DNA of 64,000 nt from Synaphobranchus kaupii (lineage: Eukaryota; Chordata; Actinopteri; Anguilliformes; Synaphobranchidae), in NCBI GenBank assembly GCA_029718625.1, contig JAINUF010000029.1, positions 865,401 through 929,400 of the forward strand, written 5' to 3'. Under the pieces are notes generated by a model, which saw only the letters and a program-made list of their open reading frames with translations, had not been told where the DNA came from and did no database searches. The number at the start of each line of letters is the position of its first letter. Within the stretch, counting starts at the first letter, position 1. Both the position numbers and the translations under genes were made by a program. Shown one piece after another: positions 61,731 to 64,000 of this stretch.

Positions 61731-63563
61731 GGTCTGATAGCGGAGGAGTTGAGGAGCAGACAGGCGGCTCAGGAGGACGACCCAGAGAAGTTTCGGGAGG
61801 CAGTGGTGAAGTTTGAGCTGCGCTTTGGGTTGCCTCTGTTAGAGAAGCTGGTCACACATTACTCCTGCTGCTGCTGGAAGGGCAGAGTCCCCCGGCAGGG
61901 CTGCTCTACCTGAGCACCAACCACCTGCCTTCTACTCCTTCCTGCTGGGCAAGGAAGGTGTGTCCCTTACCTGCGCATACCTGTACTACACCTGCACACC
62001 TGTCCCTTACCTGCGCATACCTGTACTACACCTGCGCATACCTGTACTACACCTGCTCACACCTGTCCCACACCTGTCCCTTACCTGCGCATACCTGTAC
62101 TACACCTGCTCACACCTGTCCCTTACCTGCGCATACCTGTGCTACACCTGCTGTTATACCTGTAGGCCTCAGGTTTACACAGGTTAATAATGAGTCTTAT
62201 TTCCGTCCCTGCAGTGAAGGTGGTGATCCCGTGGGCAGAGGTGACCCGGCTGGACCGCACCTCCACCAGCTTCATGACGGACACGGTGTGCGTGACCACG
62301 CGTCGCCGCCAACGCCATTTCTCCATGTTCCTGAGTGTGGAAGACGCCTTCGGCATGATGGTGCGGCTGGCCGACATCACTCTGCGACGGCTGCTCGATA
62401 ACGAGGCCTTCGAGCTGGATCAGGACCTGCAGCAGCCCATCAACATCACCAAGAGGTCAGAGGTCACTCACACCACAGACTGGGTGGGGGTGATGGTGTT
62501 TTTATGTGCAGAAGGGGTGGTGCCTAAGAGGGCATATGAGCTGGAACTGCATTGGTTCCTGCATTTTTTGGCGGGTGGAGGAGGTAATTTGTTTTGATTT
62601 AAATCTGCAGTTGAAGTTTATCGATATCTGGTCATTTGTGGGAATGAAGACGTGTGCTCTGAGCATGTGCAGACATGTTTCTGAACGCAGAATGATCTGA
62701 TTTTATTGTACCCCGACGAGATAAAATATTATGATAGCAGAATGCTGTTGGTAGATTAAAGTTGCATATGAAAAGTACATTTGGGGTAGGGCTGGGCTGT
62801 ATGGCTAAAAAAGCCTTTGGCAATATACGATACATTTCTCGATATTAAAGCTTTCTATGAAATGGCTTAACAGAGTGATTTTCAGTCAGTCAGATACTTA
62901 ATGTAAGCAGCCTTTATTTAGTGCAATTATATGTACATAGCTTGTGCACAACTTATGCACAGAGTTGCCCACAATAACACAGAATAACAGTGCCTGGATA
63001 AACTCATGCTTGCACTGAACAATGTTCCAAATGGCTACATTGTTTCAACACCGTGTGTGTGTGTGTATGCAAAAAAGTAATCAAATGCAATAAAAAATGA
63101 ATGCAACTTGTAAACAGTTGAATGAAAATAAATTGGTTTGGGTCGATCCTTATTTTTGGTCACATAGAACAGTGGCACTCAGCAGGTCCTGTGATGTCAC
63201 AGAGCTACAGTCACTCAGCAGGGCCTGTGATGTCACAGAGCTACAGTCACTCAGAATACAGCCTTGTGGTGTGGTGTATGTATCTGTAACCATGGCAACC
63301 ATGGCAGTAAACCCAGTTCTGTGGCCTGTGAGAGTGTTACCTGCCCAACCGTACATGACGCACATAGACAGCTAGTGAAAGCCTCTCTGTAGACTCCCGG
63401 GCGATCCTGAAGTGTTTGTGGAACACAGAGGATCATATATCACAGAGAGAGGGAGAGAGGGATGAGTGAGAACTTACTTAGCATAAATAAATCATGGAGT
63501 GGATTTGACTGGCACATTAATCACAGCTGTGTGTGTCCATGCGTATGTGGTTGTGATACATGC

Positions 63564-63607
<44 letters not shown>

Positions 63608-63816
63608 AGAGTCCTGGAGCAGCCAGTCTCTGAAGGAGTACGTCCTGGCGTTGTTTGGGCTCCCCGGCGTGAGCGGCTGCGGGAGGTTTCGGGTGCTCAG
63701 TCTGGACCCCCCACGCCCGCTGCCACACCCCCGGAACTCTCTACACCACAGACACCTACCTGTGCTTCACCAGCCGTGAGGAAGGGCTCTGCAGTCTACT
63801 CATTCCTCTGTCTGAG
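56410..63816 (+). CDS. tbc1d8: TBC1 domain family member 8, first six coding exons, partial; exons 4 and 6 frameshifted
   Basis: TBC1D8 is a cytosolic or membrane-associated Rab GTPase-activating protein with two GRAM domains before the TBC domain. Coding exons are 56410-56536, 60278-60388, 60953-61071, 61731-61957, 62215-62455 and 63610-63816. Borders are AG/GT and phases agree. Exon 1 gives [20 protein letters not shown], exon 2 [20 protein letters not shown] and exon 3 [11 protein letters not shown]. Exon 4 encodes [20 protein letters not shown] and, in the first GRAM domain, [14 protein letters not shown]. Exon 5 includes [20 protein letters not shown]. Exon 6 belongs to the second GRAM domain ([20 protein letters not shown]). 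Exon 4 lacks single bases near 61895 and 61925; restoring both recovers the frame and the exact exon phase. Exon 6 lacks bases near 63666 and 63694 and may also lack two near its start. The rest of the gene, including the TBC domain, lies beyond the window. Confidence 0.92.
56537..57955. other. tbc1d8 intron 1, proximal part
   Basis: Contains a short (GA)n at 57059-57080. No other feature is recognised. Confidence 0.5.
57956..58130. repeat. 27-bp tandem repeat, about 6 copies
   Basis: The unit is GGTAGTTTAGCAGGGGAACG followed by GGCAGA, in tbc1d8 intron 1. Confidence 0.92.
58131..59605. other. tbc1d8 intron 1, middle part
   Basis: A poly-C plus (CA)n microsatellite lies at about 58338-58396. 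Otherwise I see no exon or repeat that I can support. Confidence 0.45.
59606..59906. repeat. Polypyrimidine repeat (CTCTCCCT)n
   Basis: About 300 bp of pure CT sequence in tbc1d8 intron 1. Open frames on both strands are artefacts. Confidence 0.96.
59907..60277. other. tbc1d8 intron 1, distal part
   Basis: AT-rich sequence up to the acceptor of coding exon 2. No feature is recognised. Confidence 0.5.
60541..60895. repeat. 41-bp minisatellite, about 8 copies, in tbc1d8 intron 2
   Basis: The unit is GTGTACACTCTGTTGTTGTT followed by GAGTAGTATGGGTGAAGCCGA. It ends about 55 bp before coding exon 3. Confidence 0.95.
61088..61225. repeat. Degenerate GTGATGTCACAGG repeat
   Basis: About seven copies of GTGATGTCACA with variable spacers in tbc1d8 intron 3. 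TGATGTCA resembles a CRE half-palindrome, but the intronic setting suggests plain repeat DNA. Confidence 0.75.
61498..61728. repeat. Polypyrimidine (CT)n/(CCCTCT)n before tbc1d8 exon 4
   Basis: About 230 bp of CT-only sequence runs directly into the CAG acceptor at 61728-61730, acting as a much enlarged polypyrimidine tract. Confidence 0.95.
61960..62165. repeat. Tandem repeat of CCTGCGCATACCTGTACTAC in tbc1d8 intron 4
   Basis: About eight irregular units built from ACCTGTCCCTTACCTGCGCA, CCTGTACTACACCTG and CTCACACCTG. It fills nearly the whole short intron between exons 4 and 5. Confidence 0.85.
62770..63135. mobile_element. Possible fragment of a dispersed fish repeat
   Basis: The stretch starting GGGGTAGGGCTGGGCTGTAT, followed by an ATACGATACATTTCTCGATA segment, resembles a dispersed element I have seen in fish genomes. 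No terminal repeats can be defined, so this is tentative. It lies in tbc1d8 intron 5. Confidence 0.3.
63175..63256. repeat. 36-bp tandem repeat, about 2.3 copies
   Basis: CACTCAGCAGGTCCTGTGAT followed by GTCACAGAGCTACAGT is repeated in tbc1d8 intron 5. Confidence 0.85.
63568..63605. repeat. (TG)n microsatellite at the tbc1d8 exon 6 acceptor
   Basis: About 18 TG units end directly at the TACAG acceptor. Confidence 0.93.
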
Positions 63817-63819
63817 GTA

Positions 63820-63911
63820 CGCACGCAGGCACGCACACACGCACGCACGCACACACGCACGCACGCACACACGCACACACACACGCACACACGCATACAC
63901 ACACACACACA

Positions 63912-63985
<74 letters not shown>

Positions 63986-64000
63986 TACACACACACATAG
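63820..64000. repeat. (ACGC)n/(CA)n microsatellite after tbc1d8 exon 6
   Basis: Starts within a few bases of the exon 6 donor (GAG/GTACGC) and continues to the window edge with interspersed CATACACA. Confidence 0.95.

Overview
This is vertebrate nuclear DNA, almost certainly from a ray-finned fish. It holds spliced GT-AG genes with close vertebrate counterparts. Between them lie Sleeping Beauty-like and other Tc1-family transposon ends, a ZMYM1-like hAT element, an L2/CR1-type LINE tail and many short foldback (MITE-like) elements. By adding up the spans listed below, roughly 40% of the window is tandem repeat. It is not a bacterial or viral region, and no CRISPR array, tRNA or rRNA was seen.

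Four protein genes can be assembled exon by exon. (1) chst10, the HNK-1 carbohydrate sulfotransferase, lies on the minus strand at 11144-20721 in five coding exons. (2) nms, a neuromedin S precursor, lies on the plus strand at 30818-47158. Five small exons encode a signal peptide, a KR cleavage site and the FLFHYS neuromedin-related peptide. The exon for the RPRN-amide neuromedin core was not found. (3) pdcl3, phosducin-like 3, lies on the minus strand at 50523-54375 in six exons, all intact. (4) tbc1d8, a GRAM/TBC Rab-GAP, lies on the plus strand from 56410 and runs past 63816, so only its first six coding exons are present. From my knowledge of the human genome, these genes also cluster at 2q11.2, which supports the assignments.

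Layout. 1-11143: no recognised gene; foldback elements and arrays with 22-, 23- and 31-bp units, plus polypyrimidine DNA. 11144-20721: chst10, whose introns are filled by a polypurine array, a 45-bp array, a 19-bp array, a 28-bp array that copies a splice donor, and a 33-bp array split by a LINE fragment. 20722-30817: intergenic, with a Tc1 remnant, a 43-bp array and a hAT element inserted in a 33-bp array. 30818-47158: nms, with a Sleeping Beauty-like foldback element in intron 2 and a 12.5-kb array of 40-bp units in intron 4. 47159-50522: a 29-bp array and two foldback elements. 50523-54375: pdcl3, with a Tc1 element in one intron. 56410-64000: tbc1d8, with a microsatellite or minisatellite in nearly every intron.

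Two points stand out. Coding exons of chst10 and tbc1d8 carry clusters of single-base insertions and deletions, while pdcl3 and nms are clean. Several arrays also appear to have grown from functional sequence: a splice donor in chst10 and the terminal inverted repeat of a transposon.
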